Part shown: one piece after another, positions 32,801 to 43,624 of the stretch | How positions within the stretch are numbered: the stretch's first letter is position 1 | How the letters are laid out: each line of letters opens with the position of its first letter | NCBI RefSeq assembly: GCF_021730395.1 | Contig: NC_069361.1 | Coordinates: forward strand, 77,323,001-77,387,000 | Direction of reading: 5' to 3' | DNA from: Mercenaria mercenaria | Lineage: Eukaryota > Mollusca > Bivalvia > Venerida > Veneridae | Length of the DNA stretch: 64,000 nt | Notes under the pieces: model-generated | What the model was told of the DNA's origin: nothing | The model's input: only the letters and a program-made list of their open reading frames with translations | Database searches by the model: none | Made by a program: the position numbers and the translations under genes

Positions 32801-35800
32801 ATGCTGAATTCATGTAAATGTTCTTGTGAGATACCTAATTCATACAAATTTACATGCGAGATTCCGTATTTATTCCTTATGAAAATTCATCCTTGAAATG
32901 CCTTTAATATGAAACGCATTTATCTGTGATATGCTGAATTCATGTAAATGTTCTTGTGAGATACCTATATTGTAATTCATACAAATTTACATGCGAGATT
33001 CCGTATTTATTCCTTATGAAAATTCATCCTTGAAATGCCTATAATATGAAACGCATTTATCTGTGATATGCTGAATTCATGTAAATGTTCTTGTGAGATA
33101 CCTAATTCATACAAATTTACATGCGAGATTCCGTATTTATTCCTTATGAAAATTCATCCTTGAAATGCCTATAATATGAAACGCATTTATCTGTGATATG
33201 CTGAATTCATGTAAATGTTCTTGTGAGATACCTATATTGTAATTCATACAAATTTACACGCGAGATTCAGTATTTATTCCTTATGAAAATTCATCCTTGA
33301 AATGCCTATAATATGAAACGCATTTATCTGTGATATGCTGAATTCATGTAAATGTTCTTGTGAGATACCTAATTCATACAAATTTACATGCGAGATTCCG
33401 TATTTATTCCTTATGAAAATTCATCCTTGAAATGCCTATAATATGAAACGCATTTATCTGTGATATGCTGAATTCATGTAAATGTTCTTGTGAGATACCT
33501 AATTCATACAAATTTACCTGTGAGATGCCTATTTCATGTAAATTTACATTAACAAGACCCATCCAATTTCCATACACTGCCCAAGGTACTGCGCATGACA
33601 TTGCAGCTAGAAGTATTAATGGTTGTCTACAAAGTAAAAAGGTGTAAGCCGTATAGATTATACAATTTGATAGCCTGTTATTGCTGTTCAAACATGCTCA
33701 ATATATATATTTTAAGTTACAATACTGAAGTATTATGAGAGTAATTTTCGTGGATTGTGTGCTTGGATAGCCCATGCAATAATATCCCAACGAACAAGAA
33801 AAGTGCAGTTTATGTTATCTTTAAAAATCCTTACACTGATACATCCATTTTTGCCGAAACTACCTAATGTCAGCCGATGAAATTAAAATATTTCACAGTA
33901 AAGTATTTTCAAGTTTTCAAAAAATGTCAGTTGAACATAAACCGTTTGCTCCATTACAACTAAATTAAAAAAAATTACTGTGTAGAAATATTTTTCATTA
34001 CATTATCTAAGTCATCACTACTATATTCATCACATGAACTTTAAATTAGCTTTAAATTATTATTTACATAACATGCAGAAATAAATAACATATTCGTTAT
34101 CGTACTTGATAACTGTACATAATCCCTGAGTAAAATTAATTCTTTCCTCTCTTGCAGATCTGCTAGGCGGTGTGGGAGGTTTGGCTGGGAAATATACTAG
34201 TGTGATAATAAATAATAAAGCACCCACACCAAATTCTGAAAGAAAAAAAAAACATTTAAATTAATAACATGTAATATTACAAAAGATAAAACATACATAT
34301 ATTTGTACATCGCGGTGAATTATTACAAGATATATAAATATAAATAACCGGTCCGTAGTATTTGTTATATTGCCGGTCTATATTCTACTCATGTCTTAAC
34401 TAAATGTTTAAAAAAAAGTCGTGAATGTCATGTAATAATTAAAACACTTACTGCATAACTTGTTGGTCAGTAGTCAAAACTATTAGCCCCCGGTCATTCT
34501 GGCCACTGGCTATAGTTTTGACTATTGACGGGTAGGTCATTCAACAAGTGTAGGCTTTCTGTACATGACTGTATATGACTTACCAATCATTGTAAGGATC
34601 CATATTTGGTGAGAAATAGTTTTCACATCTGAAAATCACAATATATTATTCAGTAAATCATTTGTATATTGTAAGCATGCTGCTAAATTGAAGCAGCTCT
34701 GGGATTTAGTATCTGATCAATGGACATTTTGATTAATTTCTAACTGAGGAATGATCATACTGGTTCAGTTGAGTAATGCACTCATATTGGCGTTATTTAT
34801 CCTGTAAATCCATATCCAGCCATCACTGATCCCTTATTATTTGTTTTTAATATCAACACAGATTCTATATCGTTTTGGACATCGGATACCGCTGTGGCTG
34901 ACTTAAGACTTTATAAGAAACTCACACATAAACGGAAAATTAATGGCTAATTAATGGCATTTAAACATTCATTTTACTCATATCACAAAATATATTGATG
35001 TGGTTCGTATTTTCATATCAATGAAAAACGGACCTTTGTCGAACCTATCTGCCTATCTGCTCACCGTGGGGCATCAGCTGCAAAATTATACAAATAAACA
35101 TATAAAACAAGGGTATGAGCTCAGTATCGTTGACATTACACTGAGTATTGATTATATAGGTATAAAAATAGACTGGAAACTGAAACAGGAGAGTGAGTTT
35201 CGTGTCTTAGTACTGGGTGTTTTATTTTCTATTTTCTTGTTAAATAAAATATACAAGTTTTCAAAAACAGCCTAACGTTTGTGACTGCATGCATACCTGA
35301 CAGATCAGTGTCGTTATTCCAGGTTGTATTCGACAATTCCGAGAACAGGAAACTTTTATCTGTAGTTGTGCTGTTTTCACTGAAACATGTGATAATTCAG
35401 GGTTAAGAAAATATAAGCACAGAATTCAAAAACGAAATGAAGGTAAAAAGATGGAAATATTGGATAATAAATTAACTGATTCATATAGAATCGAAACTAT
35501 CTTTAATTAAAGGCTTTGCCAAGTTCCATATTGACCATACCGTTATAATGACAAAATCGTTTGAATCAATTATTCGTTTTTTCGAACAAATAGGGGAGGG
35601 GGGAAATCAGGTATATAATATATTTCATCTTTACGACTGATTAACGTCAATCAAAGGAGAAAAAAAAACAATGTAACATACCTGTTTGGCTCGTTGACAA
35701 GATTGGGACCTGAAATGTACAAATATTTACTGTTTCTTTCTTTAAGGAATACAAACATAAAAATGAGCCTTATATACGATACCTTATACAAAATAACGCC

Positions 35801-38800
35801 TTTCATTTTAATTTGCAGTAAAAACAGCAGTAGCAAGAAGCGAAAGGAATAGTATAAGTGCAAAATCAGTGAAAGAAAGTATTTCCGGCATTCAGACATG
35901 AGCACAAGATAAAATCTATTTTCGGTACATGTTCTGCTGACATTGACTTTCTTTTCTATTAGCGCAGAACTATTCTTGTTCCGCAGTTAGTATTAATGTG
36001 AATGTGAAACACACATGACTCAGTTCAGTTCCGTTTAATTACTTGTGCATACCAAGCATAAATGCGACTATACTGCCTAGAGAATTTGAAATGACGCCTA
36101 TAGCAGTTGCAGTAGCTCTTTCGTTGATAGGGAACCAGGTCTCAGATAATGCTGCGGGAATCACCTGAGTAATACTTCCGGCCAGACCATTGCAAAACTG
36201 ACCAGCGCCGATTAATCTGAAATAATCAAGCCATGACAGGCAAAACAAATTTAACAAGTCAGTTAAGACGTGAAGCAATATGACTAAAGTGCACCATCTT
36301 CCTTAAATGTAACAATGCAGTTATGAGATTGAGCGTGGAGTGTCAGCAACTTGCACAAAACGTTTTGTACCGCCACTTCTCATCTTAATAAAAAATACTT
36401 GTGAAAAAGCAGGCCCGCATTCCTAACAGTATTGTTCAACTTCGTACCTCTAAGTACCGTCAACGTATGACGCAACATAAAACTTACGTTTCGTCACAGC
36501 AAAAATATATAAAGAAATATCTTAGCTAATGCTAATTTGCGTTAATACTTTTTTATCTTCATCTGATATACATGTATTTAAAAGTAAATATAAATTTATT
36601 TACTGGAGACATTCATCAGAATGGTATTCTCTTCTATTTAGCTTTTACCGGATATGTTTGATTAATTATCCATTAACTGCAATTTTAACAGTTCCTTGGT
36701 ATTTCGAATAACCGCTTACATTGTTCCAATTGTTTTGTCTCTGCTTATTGGTCTCAGTCCAGCTCCGATCGCAAGTAAGAAGCTACATACAACCATTGAC
36801 ACACGTAAACCTGAATACAGAGAATTTCCGTACACTCAGTTCCAAAAAGTTAATTTCAACATTTCTTTATATCGTATTATAACTAATATACGAATACAAT
36901 TTGCTATTCAAACATTTATAGATTATTAGATTTTTATTGAGAAGCATGCACGGAAATATTTCGCGACTACAGTATAGGGTGAAATATTATTTTGCGTAGG
37001 AACGAGTTCATATTTCTAGATGCAAAGCTTATATACGAAACTAAACTTCAGTAACCATTATTACATTTGTATATAACGGATACACATTTGCTCTTTTGCT
37101 TTAATTCAATTAAAAATATCTCCGTCAATCAATTTCCAACTTTACGACATACTTTAAAATGACGTCAAAAGTGACGTCACGCACCCAAAAAGAAATATGA
37201 ACGTCAATGTAGAAACATATTGACGTCTCAGGTCCTATTGTAGGTAAGAGATTGACAAAACGTACATAATAATATACTTTATAACCACCTGTACATACAG
37301 GCATGTTACAAATTATTTTTGATATGCTTTAATTAAAAGACATTATAAGTTAAAAACATCATTCTTTCAGTATTTTGGGTAAAATACTTCCTGGTATAAA
37401 TTTAGAAATATAATCAAACCCTGTATCTTTGATGTTTGTTCATGTTATTGAGAGAATTACTTATCGGACTTGTAAACACATACATAGACTGGGCATTGAA
37501 AAATTGACCAAAAACGGAATTAATTGCATACCTTTACCACTGATCACGTGACCTGTAAACAGCGCAGGTAACAGGACACCAATATTCCCGCAGTTGATTA
37601 TAATAAAAACCATTGTTGTGTCCCAACCGTACACAAACTGCAAATATATAGAGGATATTTGTTTGTTTCAGTGGAATATCAATCTTATTTCACAAGTGAG
37701 CATCGAGTGAAAATGACTTTTTGGTGCTCCGACCAGAATCAACTCTCCTAGTCCGAGTATGACGTCATGAGTTTTTCCTACTGTGAACTTACCCAGCGGA
37801 CATATATCAGCTGTCCTCATATTGTACCACCTGAATAATCAGTTGTTTATTAAGTTATATCTTATGAACGTGCGCAGTTTAACCAAAGGTTTGATAATGA
37901 ACACGTTATGATTACAACCTTGAATTTGGATGTATGTTCTACTTATCTGACACTACTAGTACTTCCAGGTACACTTACATTGTAATATAGGCCTATAGTA
38001 TATTATTATATACTTACTGAATGACTTGCCAGCAGATGGTTTTGACTTATAACCGGTTAGTCATTCGACAAGTGTTTTATTATGTGATATCAAAAATAAA
38101 TTTTTGCACTTTTGTTTTTCCTTCACGTTTTGAAATTAGCCCAGTAAAACTTAGTGTTGAACAACAGACTGGTTAATATCAACCGGCGATATGAATATGG
38201 AGTCCTGTAATAACATTTATATATTTTAGGTTTATTAAATATATGAGCCGCGCCATAAGAAAACCAACAAAGTGTGTTTGCGACCAGCATGGATCCAGAC
38301 CAGCCTGCGGATCGCAAAGCCACTATGTTGGTTTTCTCATGGCGCGGCTCATATTACGCGCATATTAAACAATCTGAAGGACGGACAGTCAGAACTTGTT
38401 TTTCGACCCATTTATCCTTTGGTTAAAAATCTTTGTCAAAATCGGTATAATAATTATATGTCAATCAAATATTATCAAATCATATTAAAGATTTGAATAT
38501 TCTAAAAATATACTTTGTTCGTTATCAGTCTATCATCCAGTCGGACTATATAATAATTTGCCTACCTTAGCTGATTCAGCAATGGGACCCCAAGTTCCCC
38601 ATACCGCATTTTGAAGCGTGACGCACAAGCTGAGTACAAGCAGAATGTACCATCTTCTTCTGTACAAAATAACGGCACCGTCCCGGCTAGGAATATTGCT
38701 TTTGGGCCGGTTGGCGTCAATACGCGTGCTGTAGTCATGGTAATCGCTACTGCTGTCTTGATATGTGACATTGATATTTGCGTCGATTGCACTTCCGGGA

Positions 38801-38895
38801 TGCGAACAGACGATATTTTCCTCATTATCTTCATCGCCATAATCATAATTAGCCGAGTGTCTACCGCTGGTAATTAAAGGTTCCCTCTCCGCCAT
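29669..38895 (-). CDS. SLC49A4: SLC49A4 (DIRC2) homologue, lysosomal MFS transporter, 13 coding exons
   Basis: Exons from the start: 38895-38566, 37637-37532, 36810-36720, 36216-36053, 35709-35682, 35379-35297, 34628-34584, 34235-34106, 33626-33518, 32122-32055, 31621-31503, 31141-30959 and 29802-29669. They total 1590 nt, 529 residues plus stop. All introns are gt..ag and every joint keeps frame. Order and spacing match human DIRC2: VWGTWGPI (human VWNTWGPI), GAGLRPI, QFCNGLAG, TWFPINERATATAI (human TWFSADERATATAI), EFGVGALLF, VYFPAKPPTPPS, GYPIHEGI and WMNW..CLTFLRE. The family has 12 membrane spans; the human protein sits in lysosomes and is reported as a proton-coupled pyridoxine exporter. 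E3-R-E-P-L-I8 is a [DE]xxxL[LI] sorting signal like human ERQPLL. Three N-glycosylation sequons (N242, N257, N262) lie in the loop that is glycosylated in human. Confidence 0.95.
30060..30640. repeat. Diverged tandem repeat in intron 12
   Basis: About three units of 170-190 bp share 'aagtttcgtttgaa', 'catgtctacttcat' or 'catgccctcttcat', and a 'ggacagtccgac' block. Non-coding bivalve repeat style. The unit ends near 'atatgcctcccatgtcttc'. Confidence 0.6.
30959..31141 (-). CDS. SLC49A4: SLC49A4 homologue, exon 12
   Basis: Spans 10 and 11 with CGYPIHEGIIGTFIS between them, matching human VYPVPEGITCGVVTFLS. Donor 'gtatgc', phase 1 exit. Confidence 0.92.
31503..31621 (-). CDS. SLC49A4: SLC49A4 homologue, exon 11
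   Basis: IADRFQRRLKLFVMLVFLL, span 9, matching human FADFIRGMLKLILLLLF. Two donors compete, 'gtaatg' after 31503 and 'gtaagt' after 31498. Only the first keeps exon 12 in frame. Confidence 0.88.
32055..32122 (-). CDS. SLC49A4: SLC49A4 homologue, exon 10
   Basis: Reads SQSGLFGFYASIAGVVGG, span 8, matching human GWIGFWSIVGGCVVG. Acceptor 'actttcag', donor 'gtatgt', phase 2 exit. Confidence 0.92.
32311..33550. repeat. 130-bp minisatellite spanning the exon 9/intron 9 border
   Basis: 'gatacct' landmarks at 32441, 32571, 32701, 32830, 32960, 33097, 33227, 33363 and 33493 give nine to ten units of 129-137 bp; the longer spacings are due to a small 'tattgta' insertion. Units are almost identical, so homogenisation is recent. 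Each is built of four diverged subunits of about 30-35 bp of the form 'ttcatgtaaatttacctgtgagatgccta'-like phrases. On the transcribed strand one such subunit is the end of exon 9 plus its donor. Confidence 0.95.
33518..33626 (-). CDS. SLC49A4: SLC49A4 homologue, exon 9
   Basis: Span 7 (LILLAAMSCAVPWAVYGNW) and the following loop ending NLHEIGISQ. The donor is cag|gtaaat. The next about 1.2 kb of the intron is a minisatellite whose subunits resemble the last 30 bp of this exon; the frame stays open for another 38 codons beyond the donor. Confidence 0.88.
34106..34235 (-). CDS. SLC49A4: SLC49A4 homologue, exon 8
   Basis: Span 6 (EFGVGALLFIIITLVYFP) followed by the cytosolic AKPPTPPSRSA linker, matching human YFPPRPPLPPS. 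Donor 'gtacga', phase 2 exit. Confidence 0.92.
34444..34550. mobile_element. Fold-back MITE, 'gtcaatagtcaaaactat' family, full copy
   Basis: The ends 'cacttactgcataacttgtt' and 'gtaggtcattcaacaagtg' are imperfect inverted repeats, with 'gtcaaaactat' and 'atagttttgac' pairing inside. It sits in intron 7. Relatives lie at 38021, 47773 and 60118. Confidence 0.65.
34584..34628 (-). CDS. SLC49A4: SLC49A4 homologue, exon 7
   Basis: 45 nt reading VKTISHQIWILTMI, entering span 6. Donor 'gtaagt', phase 1 exit. Confidence 0.85.
35297..35379 (-). CDS. SLC49A4: SLC49A4 homologue, exon 6
   Basis: Hydrophilic loop, rich in Ser/Thr/Asn, with three N-glycosylation sequons (NST, NTT, NDT). The corresponding human loop is glycosylated and proteolytically processed. 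It is longer here than in human. Confidence 0.85.
35682..35709 (-). CDS. SLC49A4: SLC49A4 homologue, exon 5 (28-bp microexon)
   Basis: Eight whole codons (PNLVNEPN) plus two split ones, matching human PLVVPAPN after span 5. Both splice sites are good (tttcag, gtatgt) and the phases fit its neighbours. Confidence 0.8.
36053..36216 (-). CDS. SLC49A4: SLC49A4 homologue, exon 4
   Basis: Spans 4 and 5 with the most conserved block of the protein, FCNGLAG and ETWFPINERATATAIG. Donor 'gtatgc', phase 1 exit. Confidence 0.95.
36720..36810 (-). CDS. SLC49A4: SLC49A4 homologue, exon 3
   Basis: Reads LRVSMVVCSFLLAIGAGLR, matching human LRITVLLTSFLMVLGTGLR: span 3. Donor 'gtaagc', phase 2 exit. Confidence 0.92.
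37532..37637 (-). CDS. SLC49A4: SLC49A4 homologue, exon 2
   Basis: Reads VYGWDTTMVFIIINCGNIG..SGKG, matching human YGFSSWDIALLVLWGPIG..DKRG: span 2 and the loop to span 3. Acceptor 'tatttgcag', donor 'gtatgc', phase 1 exit. Confidence 0.92.
38021..38073. mobile_element. Internally deleted copy of the 34444 MITE
   Basis: 'acttactgaatgacttgcc' to 'tagtcattcgacaagtg' keeps both ends with a shortened centre. It sits in SLC49A4 intron 1. Confidence 0.55.
38241..38354. mobile_element. 'gagccgcgcc' fold-back MITE, copy 2 (short)
   Basis: 'atatgagccgcgccataaga' and 'tcatggcgcggctcatat' are terminal inverted repeats, and the arms extend about 40 bp. The central half present in the 42967 copy is missing. 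In SLC49A4 intron 1. Confidence 0.85.
38566..38895 (-). CDS. SLC49A4: SLC49A4 homologue, exon 1
   Basis: 110 codons. It encodes a hydrophilic, acidic cytosolic N-terminus with the EREPLI dileucine signal, then the LYRRRWY basic anchor and the first membrane span (LLVLSLCVTLQNAVW). The start ATG is the first in frame. It ends AESAK|gtaggc in phase 0. Confidence 0.92.
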
Positions 38896-38899
38896 AGCT

Positions 38900-40140
38900 A
38901 TATAATGAAGTCGTACCGTAGTACATAACTAGAAAAACCTATACTGAAATATTGGTTCATAAACAAAGCAATTATCATATCTCCTTCAGACCATAAAGTT
39001 AGATTAGTATCTGATAGTGCAATTAATAAATAGAACATAGTTTCAACACAGAAAAATTAAATTAACGCTATTCCTTAAGGCAATTAAAAAGTAGACTTTG
39101 CTTAAAAATCAAATTTATGTCCAATTTAATATGAATAAATGTAGGGTCAATAATGTGAAATTTATCTTTATTCAACCCCATTATCACAATATTAACAGAT
39201 GCTGATAAAATCTGAGTGAAGTTTATAACCAACTTCTATACTATGCATTATCGTCATTTTCTTCATCCTTCCGATGGTACAACTAAAGGTCAGAGACCAC
39301 CAATTAAAAAAAATGTACACGGTACTTACTGGCAATAAGGTAATCATATACTAGGAATAAGGTAAGATTTAGTCTGTTCTAATTGGTCAGTAATGTAACT
39401 AACCCCCAAAAATAATTGTACAGTATCTTATTATAGATTTAACAGTATTCGTTACATTTGACATTCGATGTGTATTAAAAATAGATTCATGGAACGGTTT
39501 TCTCCCGGAATGCCAACGATGTAAATAGATTGTGGGGGTGTGGGTGGGGGGGGGGGGGTCATAACATTCACGCGAAACGACTCAAATAAAGTATAACTAT
39601 TCATATGTTTTTCGCCCATTATCTTTGTGGAATTGACACAGCTCTTAAAAGTGTGGTTAGATTTATGGAAGGTCGTACACGACATACTGATATAAAAGAA
39701 GTCTATGAGAAAAAAATTGGTGGTGTGTAACCTTTAACCATCATTGCTGAGTGTTGCAGAAAGCTGACAAAAGTGCGACTTTAAAGTTAACCTTTCGAAA
39801 CGTCTGGAAAAAAGTTTTAATCTTAAACAATACTTCTATTAAGTGCGAGTAAAAACGGCATGGCATCCCGTACGTTTCAGTCGGAAGCATTACAATATCT
39901 TTATAAAACCCGACTCTTTGTATGGCTTCTTCATTACCATAGTCTTATTAAATAAAATATTCTAAGGAAAGGGTTAAATCTTCGACGCAAAAACTTGGCT
40001 ATATGCGAAGTGATGCCATATTGTTATTTTCCTCCTTTCTCTATGCGACTGTCGGTGCTTGTATAATGCATAATGGTGCAAATTACTTGACCTCTTATAA
40101 ATCGTGCACTAGACTATAATACTAATATGTTCAACACCAA
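38900..40140. other. Upstream of SLC49A4, no clear gene
   Basis: Presumed promoter side of SLC49A4 (minus). I see no clear TATA or CpG-rich block. It contains a 13-17-base G-tract at 39539-39558 and otherwise AT-rich DNA. No exon matching the donor phase of the 40170-40479 exon was recognised. Confidence 0.35.
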
Positions 40141-40169
40141 AATCGTCTATGTACAAATGAATAACTTAC

Positions 40170-40479
40170 GACGATCAATCTTTTCTTGTTGACTTTGTTT
40201 TTCATCATCTCTTTCTTCAGGACACGTTTTCAAAAGGTTGGCTCTGTCTTCAGCCGCATCCCCCAATGGATTATTCAGTACTTCATTCTCAAGTAACCCA
40301 TTTAAATTATTACTGTCATCATCAACTTTTGTTTGCCCTTCATCTTTGCCCTCTTCCGTAACATGAACATTAAACGCCTGTCCCGGTTGTGAATCATCCG
40401 TCTGATTTCCTTCAGTCTCGCCAGCATTATCCGACAACGATTTATCATTGTCAGTAGCATTACTGTTTACCTTACTCAT
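40170..40479 (-). CDS. Possible first coding exon, acidic disordered protein
   Basis: From ATG 40479 the minus frame reads MSKVNSNATDNDKS.. for 103 codons, then meets 'gtc|gtaagtt', a strong donor leaving phase 1. The frame is open upstream to 40581 but the internal Met has the better context. The peptide is rich in Asp, Glu, Asn and Gln with no membrane span, so it would be a flexible cytosolic tail. It lies 1.3 kb upstream of SLC49A4 on the same strand. Its phase does not fit exon 2 of that gene, so it may start a separate gene or be an unused fragment. Confidence 0.4.
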
Positions 40480-40619
40480 TTTCAGGCATGCCCTAATCGA
40501 GATTTTCAGCTTACTTCGACGCGTACTGCAGACCACGGACTGCGAACATACAATAGGGGTGTTCTCAAACTGTATATACATTTTTATGCAAAACTGAACA
40601 GCGGCATATTTAGCAAGTA

Positions 40620-41427
40620 ATACTATCCGAGAAAAGACAGTTATAAGATTTATAAATATCCTTTGTATTGTATATTTGAATTACCGATTTTGTCATGAAT
40701 TTTGTCTTACAAGCATTCTTAACAGCGTGGGCGCATTAAAAATATATCCTTTTATCTTTTATAGTCAATTCCGTGAGGTTCTAGCCAGTATTCGTTAGCA
40801 GTGAAAACGGCTGATTATTCAACGATCAACATACCTTTTATTCAAGGATGAACCAATGACCAGCTAGTAAGGAGACAGACCCGCTTCCCCTGTGCCTCAA
40901 GAGGTTCGCCTTTTTTAAATTAGGGAATCAAACAGCATATGTTACAAGTTAGTTGAATATTTGGTATCAAAGAATGTATGCAGTGATTTTGGAAACATAG
41001 TTTCGTATTATTGCACTCGGGTCGCTGAAATGCTATTGTACAACGCACACTTTTGAATATGCACGATACAAAGCGTGACAGTTTAATGCACCGCGGAGAA
41101 AAGTGTTTTATACATGTATATTCTGAACTATTTCAAACCCTACAAATTCATTTCAATACGGTACTGAATTAATTCAGTTTTTTCCGGTCACGTTATCAGG
41201 ATATAAAAGATGGCTACATTGTAATTTTTTAAACCAATATATACCGAGAGTTTTGATGAGCTTAAATATTTGTCCAAGTTCCCCAAAGCCGAGTATCTAC
41301 ACAGACCATATGTATGCATGTATACTAAGCTGGTTGCATAAAATGACCACACATAATTGCTCAAATGGTGTCAAAAATATAATTTCGTTGACAATTCTGT
41401 GCATGCACTGGCTATAAAACAGTTTTT
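40620..41427. other. No recognisable feature
   Basis: AT-rich, with no long open frame and no repeat I recognise. Confidence 0.4.
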
Positions 41428-41861
41428 TATGCCCCCGAAGGGAGGCATATAGTTTTTGAACCGTCTGTCGGTCTGTCAGTCTGTCCGCAATTTTCGTGTC
41501 CGGTCCATATCTTTGTGATTGATGGATGGATTTTCAAATAACTTGGCATGAATGTGTACCACAGTAAGACGACGTGTCGCGCGCAAGACCAAGGTCCGTA
41601 GCTCAAAGGTCAAGGTCACACTTAGACGTTAAAGGTCATATTTTATGATAGTGCATTGATGGGCGTGTCCGGTCCATATCTTTGTCATTCATGCATGGGT
41701 TTTAAAATTATTGGGCATGAATGTGTACCACAGTAAGACGACGTGTCGCGCGCAAGACCCAGGTCCGTAGGTCAAAGGTCCTAAACTCTAACATCGGCCA
41801 TAACTATTCATTCAAAGTGCCATCGGGGGCATGTGTCATCCTATGGAGACAGCTCTTGTTG
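41428..41861 (+). mobile_element. 'tatgcccccgaaggga' bivalve repeat with two internal units
   Basis: Starts 'tatgcccccgaagggaggca' and ends 'ctatggagacagctcttgtt', both of which I recall as standard edges of a bivalve family. Inside, two units of about 165 bp each carry 'gtgtccggtccatatctttg', 'gtgtaccacagtaagacgac' and 'caagacc.aggtccgtag'. No open frame. Related to 18055-18570. Confidence 0.8.
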
Positions 41862-42966
41862 AATATGATCTGAATTTGACCTTGGACGCGTCCCATGCCT
41901 AATGTTCACCAAACATATTCGGTCTCCGCTGGGTTTTAGATCGACATTTTGAAAGCCAGTTTTAATAGTACTTAAAGATTAAATTCCTGTAGAAACTGAT
42001 AATCCATACTGAGTAGTCACTTTAAGATAGTAAATTTAAAACAACTTTCAACATGCAATTCTGATATCAGATTATGTAAATACGAAGAGGCTATTTCCTT
42101 TGTTTATTTCCAAACATGCTGATACACAACTCATTCAGGATGTTTTAGCTAAAATACGGTTATTTATTGTGTCTCTTTTCGACGGGGTTGAAAGATACAT
42201 GTATGAGAACTTCCTGTATGTTTAGACAAAGTGTTGAACTAAATCATTCAAGATATTTCAATAAAACTCCTATACAAACATCTGAATATTGCGATTACGT
42301 GTTTTAAATGTAGCCTGTCCACTGTCCATATATTTTCAAACGTAGGTATTGCATATAATAGCAGATAATTATATCACAATACACTAATTTGTACAGTGAA
42401 GACAAAAGTTACTACACATATAGGTAAAAGAATCATATATACTCTAAGTATGTTTTCTTTTTTGCTTTAAATATTTTGAGAAAACCCCTACTGTAAGTAT
42501 GCAGTCCGCTGTCCGCAGTTTGCGTCAAAGTAAGTTGAAAATCTCTAATAGCCGTTGGAGATTCTGAGAGGATGCATTCTGTGCAAGCCTGACATCCATA
42601 TCTTCTCACAAAGTCTTAATCTACTACCTGAGTACCTGAAATAAGAAAATTAAGAAATCATACACGAAGTTCTTTCAGTTTATCTAAATGATTCGTAGAA
42701 TTAAAAACAATGCTCACAATAAAATATTACCAGTCCAATCTGGTTTTTCTTAGATGTAACTAAGCGTTCTCACGAAAGCTTTGCCCGAAAAGCGGGTCAC
42801 TCCAGAGGTCTTGACTGCGGTTGTTTACATTTATAAGCTACGTGACGTAGTCGTGTAAGAAACGTGCACTTTAACGGAAGTAATCCTTTGAAAAAGTGTG
42901 CGACGTTACAACGTTGGCTATTCCAACATCCGTTGTTAGAAGACGTTTTTTTGTCATTTCAGAGAC
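41862..42966. other. No recognisable feature
   Basis: AT-rich, with no exon candidate or clear repeat. Confidence 0.4.
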
Positions 42967-43189
42967 ATATGAGCCGCGCCTTGAGAAAACCAACATAGTG
43001 GCTTCGCAACCAGCATGGATCCAGACCAGCCTGCGCATCCATGCTGTTCGCTAACAGTTTCTTCAATTCCAATAGGCTTTAAAAGCGAAAAGCATGGAGC
43101 CTGACCAGACTGCGCGGATGCACAGGCTGGTCTGGATCCATGCTGGTCGCAAACCCACTATGTTGGTTTTCTCATGGCACGGCTCATAT
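42967..43189. mobile_element. 'gagccgcgcc' fold-back MITE, copy 3 (full length)
   Basis: 223 bp with inverted ends 'atatgagccgcgccttgaga' and 'tctcatggcacggctcatat'. Inside are 'gcaaccagcatggatccaga', 'atgctgttcgctaacagttt' and their inverted counterparts. Best-preserved copy of the three in the window. Confidence 0.88.
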
Positions 43190-43624
43190 TACTTTAAAGG
43201 AACTATAGTTTTGGTAATGTATAAAATACAATGGGCTGTTGAAAGTATACGAGTTCTGCCTTCCATACAACTTTAACAGCCCGATATCTTATACAGATTG
43301 TAATTAGAATCTACATAACCACAATTTATTTCTGAATATGCTTTAATTAATTCTTTCAGGCGATCATATCAATAAGGATCAATACATTAAAAATATACAT
43401 GCGAAACTTTCTTGTGATTCATATTTACTGTACATTGGATAACTTTCGCGTTACTTTTATTTCGAAACTTGATAGAAGACTGCAGACGTAGTCCTATATA
43501 TTCGCACGTTTTTAATTCATGTGTCGCTCTGGCCGTGATGATTAGTGAAAGTTTTACCTTCGCGGATAAGGGACACATTTTAAAGTATAACAGCGTAATG
43601 GGGCTAGCAGACATGTTTGTAGTA

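Noticed and set aside
32311-33550. CRISPR-like array
   Set aside because: The whole 130-bp unit is repeated with no unique spacers, and the setting is a eukaryotic intron.
38562-38877. Frames overlapping SLC49A4 exon 1 on both strands
   Set aside because: They are shadows of the real exon, which is fixed by similarity to human DIRC2.
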